A stretch of 64,000 nt of DNA, from positions 1 to 64,000 of the forward strand of contig CAMVBK010000002.1 of NCBI GenBank assembly GCA_947165685.1. Reading direction: 5' to 3'. The DNA is from F23-D06 sp947165685 (GTDB taxonomy: Bacteria; Bacteroidota; Bacteroidia; Bacteroidales; WCHB1-69). A model generated the notes under the pieces. That model saw nothing but the letters and a program-made list of their open reading frames with translations, had not been told where the DNA came from and made no database searches. Positions 62,514 to 64,000 of the stretch are shown piece after piece (within the stretch, counting starts at the first letter, position 1; the number at the start of each line of letters is the position of its first letter). Position numbers and translations under genes: made by a program.

Positions 62514-62553
62514 ATTCAAAAAGGCAATTTTCATCAAAATTGCCTTTTTGAAT
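62514..62553 (-). terminator. long hairpin between rpsO and pnp
   Basis: ATTCAAAAAGGCAATTTT and AAAATTGCCTTTTTGAAT are perfect 18-base arms with a 4-base loop, 21 bases beyond the rpsO stop. It may be a terminator and/or an RNase III processing site as in E. coli rpsO-pnp. Confidence 0.75.
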
Positions 62554-62574
62554 ATCTCTGTAATCCTTCTGAAA

Positions 62575-62844
62575 TTATTTTCTCAAGCCTAACTCCTTAA
62601 TCAAGGCTCTGTAGCGCTCAATATCCTGTTGTTTGAGGTATTCGAGCATTTTTTTACGCTTGCCGACCAGGGTAATCAAAGCGCGCTTGGTCACGCGGTC
62701 GCTGTGGTTTTGTTTCACATGCTCGGTCAGATGTTTGATGCGGTGCGTGAACAGGGCAACCTGAGCTTCGGGAGATCCCGTGTCGTTCTCGTTTTTGCCG
62801 TATTTCGCGAAAATCTCTTTCTTAACGTCGTTTGTCAAATACAT
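62575..62844 (-). CDS. rpsO: 30S ribosomal protein uS15
   Basis: An 89-residue protein with the conserved DTGSPEAQVALFTHRIKHLT near residues 21-40 and LLGKR-like LVGKRKKMLEYLKQQD block. It binds the central domain of 16S rRNA. Its -7 box TATCTTTG lies at 62894-62901. It precedes pnp. Confidence 0.97.
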   Translation of the reverse strand: MYLTNDVKKEIFAKYGKNENDTGSPEAQVALFTHRIKHLTEHVKQNHSDRVTKRALITLVGKRKKMLEYLKQQDIERYRALIKELGLRK

Positions 62845-62893
62845 ACTTCTAACTGCTTTTAATTTATCTTTTTATCCATTTTAAAATCGGCGG

Positions 62894-62901
62894 CAAAGAT
62901 A
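62894..62901 (-). promoter_or_regulatory. -7 box TATCTTTG of rpsO
   Basis: Exact TAnnTTTG match 49 bases upstream of the ATG at 62844. Confidence 0.6.
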
Positions 62902-63118
62902 CACTTTTTTCATTTACTTCTGCCAACCTTTTCACTTATTTATTTTTCACTTGATTTGAGTTCCTGACAGTGGTCGCATTTTCGACAGGCAATGGGCAAA
63001 ATTAGCGAAAGTGTCACGATTTCTTTACTATTAATTGTTAAAATATTTTCTGAAAACAACAAGAAATCAAGTATAAACAGCTGATTAAAAATAAAATACG
63101 GAAAAATTTCAAAAACTA
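62902..63118. other. AT-rich spacer before the RiPP locus
   Basis: I see no gene, RNA or strong repeat here. A short minus-strand frame lacks any family motif. Confidence 0.4.
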
Positions 63119-63149
63119 TTGACAAACGTTTTTTTTGATTGTATTTTTG
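63119..63149 (+). promoter_or_regulatory. promoter of the RiPP locus (-33 TTG, -7 TATTTTTG)
   Basis: TTGAC begins at 63119 and TATTTTTG lies at 63142-63149, about 20 bases apart, a good Bacteroidota-type pair. It would drive the hairpin-rich leader and the precursor gene about 300 bases downstream. Confidence 0.5.
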
Positions 63150-63175
63150 CCATGACAAAAACAATAACGAAAAAA

Positions 63176-63424
63176 ATGAATACGAATAGGAATTCCCATA
63201 CAAAACCAAGAGGCTTGCTAAGAAGCCTGCCCCGACTACCCGGCAAAGTCTTGCGCTCTGTCACGGAGGTGCCGACGACACTGGCAGAGCGCGAGATCAA
63301 TGCCATGAAAGAAAATCATGCTACCCGTCTATGTTGCTTTGTCCGCATGCAGCAGCACCAAAAGGCAAAAGCAGCCTGCTTTTGCCAGCGCACCGAGGAG
63401 GGGTCAAGCGCAGTTGACCCATAA
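63176..63424 (+). other. hairpin-rich leader or small ORF upstream of the RiPP precursor
   Basis: An 82-codon frame from the ATG at 63176 (an ATG at 63152 is too close to the promoter) encodes a basic peptide with two CC/CFC patches; I recognise no family. The same DNA contains inverted repeats: AGGCTT/AAGCCT at 63211-63228, GCGCTCTG/CAGAGCGC at 63253-63292, GGCAAAAGCAG/CTGCTTTTGCC at 63364-63386 and GGGTCAA/TTGACCC at 63401-63420. It may be a structured leader RNA rather than a gene. Confidence 0.35.
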
Positions 63425-63446
63425 CGATTAACCTAATTCTATAAAC

Positions 63447-63701
63447 ATGGAAAAGAATATTTCAAACGATTTCAACAAGCTTTTAGACTCCATGAAGCTT
63501 TCCAAGAAACAATCCGAGATGATCAAGGGCGGTGCGACGATCAAGGAGTTCGACAAAACGGCCATGAACACGACTGACCAGGCGGCCATCTGCTTCAAGG
63601 ACAAATGCAACCCAGCTTGCAACACTAGCTGCACGGAATGCATCACCATCTGTATTTTGAGATGTTTCGCGGGAACTTGTGTCAGCGCAGGCACTTGGTA
63701 A
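63447..63701 (+). CDS. RiPP precursor peptide with double-glycine leader and eight-cysteine core
   Basis: An 84-residue peptide. The leader has MKLSKKQSEMIKGG, ending at Gly28-Gly29, like the GG-type Bacteroidales natural-product precursors cut by a bacteriocin-type peptidase-transporter. The putative core (30-84) carries Cys at 49, 54, 58, 62, 65, 69, 73 and 78, all within 30 residues and with intervals 5-4-4-3-4-4-5, symmetric about the centre. The tail ends VSAGTW. Other core residues include several Thr and Ser (possible dehydration or thioether sites). The next gene looks like its maturase. No mature product can be predicted. Confidence 0.8.
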   Translation: MEKNISNDFNKLLDSMKLSKKQSEMIKGGATIKEFDKTAMNTTDQAAICFKDKCNPACNTSCTECITICILRCFAGTCVSAGTW

Positions 63702-63739
63702 ACTATTTTCACAAAAGCCACATTAACTAACTTTCGATT

Positions 63740-64000
63740 ATGCAGACAACAGATTTGAATACATGCTATGTAGTGAATCCCGCCTACAAGTTCAGGGGGG
63801 ACTACAACAATGTCCTGATCACGAACAACAATTCGGCGCGATACAATGCCAACCTCTACCGTGACGACATCACTGTCTCCTTCGCTTGGCGCACGCATCC
63901 CGACTTGGCCGTCCTCTTCAGCATTTTCGACGGGGCGCATACCTTGAATGAGCTTGCGGCACAATTCAGCGCACAACAAGGAACAACCGAGGAAAGCTTC
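63740..64000 (+). CDS. N-terminus of a probable radical SAM RiPP maturase, truncated by window edge
   Basis: 87 codons from the ATG at 63740, open to the window end. The visible part (NPAYKFRGDYNNVLITNNNS, WRTHPDLAVLFSIFDG, HTLNELAAQF) matches the winged-helix, PqqD-like N-terminal region that precedes the radical SAM domain in Bacteroidota peptide maturases. The CxxxCxxC motif itself would lie outside the window. It starts 38 bases after the precursor stop. Assignment rests on these motifs and context. Confidence 0.65.
   Translation, partial: MQTTDLNTCYVVNPAYKFRGDYNNVLITNNNSARYNANLYRDDITVSFAWRTHPDLAVLFSIFDGAHTLNELAAQFSAQQGTTEESF

Overview
The window comes from a Bacteroidota chromosome, most likely an uncultured Bacteroidales that carries a type IX secretion system (T9SS). 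Evidence: many genes sit behind the Bacteroidota -7 box TAnnTTTG (TATTTTTG or TATCTTTG at 17 or more places); Shine-Dalgarno sequences are mostly absent; TonB-dependent receptors with carboxypeptidase-like N-terminal domains, DUF4249 and GSCFA proteins, a PorV-like protein and secreted proteins with Por-type C-terminal sorting domains are present. Gene order such as rpsU-xerC-hpf and rpsO-pnp is also familiar from this phylum. I see no tRNA, rRNA, insertion sequence or CRISPR array.

Layout. 0-5.4 kb: 3' part of an esterase, a SanA/DUF218 protein, a DUF1016 (YhcG) nuclease relic, and ileS. 5.5-10.1 kb: an AT-rich restriction-modification island with two N4-cytosine-type methyltransferases facing a controller protein and two paralogous MjaI-like endonucleases; it may end in a small copy of the ileS 3' end. 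10.1-13.7 kb: accessory zone with an ORF6N relic, a HigB/HigA-type toxin-antitoxin pair, an outer-membrane barrel, an intact ORF6N gene and a SUMF-domain gene interrupted by an in-frame stop. 13.7-17.2 kb: DUF4249 lipoprotein and its TonB-dependent receptor. 17.3-23 kb: housekeeping genes (cvpA, GSCFA, UvrD-type helicase, kinase, HIT, greA) and a candidate small RNA at about 21.27-21.39 kb. 23-32.8 kb: a T9SS-linked operon (TonB receptor, 1578-residue secreted protein, PorV-like protein). 33-38.5 kb: TPR protein, outer-membrane barrel and a degenerate Rieske-like lipoprotein. 38.6-45.8 kb: steroid-reductase-like membrane protein, glycosyltransferase, rpsU-xerC-hpf, then PASTA protein, T9SS cargo and exonuclease. 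45.9-52.8 kb: surface-glycan operon (octopine-dehydrogenase-like enzyme, flippase, TupA-like ATP-grasp, polymerase-glycosyltransferase fusion, family 2 glycosyltransferase). 52.8-62.9 kb: TonB receptor, Fe-S oxidoreductase, two lipoproteins, zinc-ribbon protein, Nif3-like protein, pnp and rpsO. 63.1-64 kb: the start of a RiPP (modified peptide) locus, with a double-glycine precursor holding eight cysteines and the N-terminus of a protein that looks like its maturase.

The most notable systems are (1) the RiPP locus cut by the right edge, whose precursor has cysteine spacing that reads the same in both directions; (2) the doubled restriction-modification system, whose two endonuclease paralogues both keep a catalytic motif and may act as a heterodimer at an asymmetric site; (3) the candidate small RNA with its own promoter, operator-like inverted repeat and terminator; and (4) the polymerase-glycosyltransferase fusion in the glycan operon. 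All functions are read from sequence motifs without database searches.
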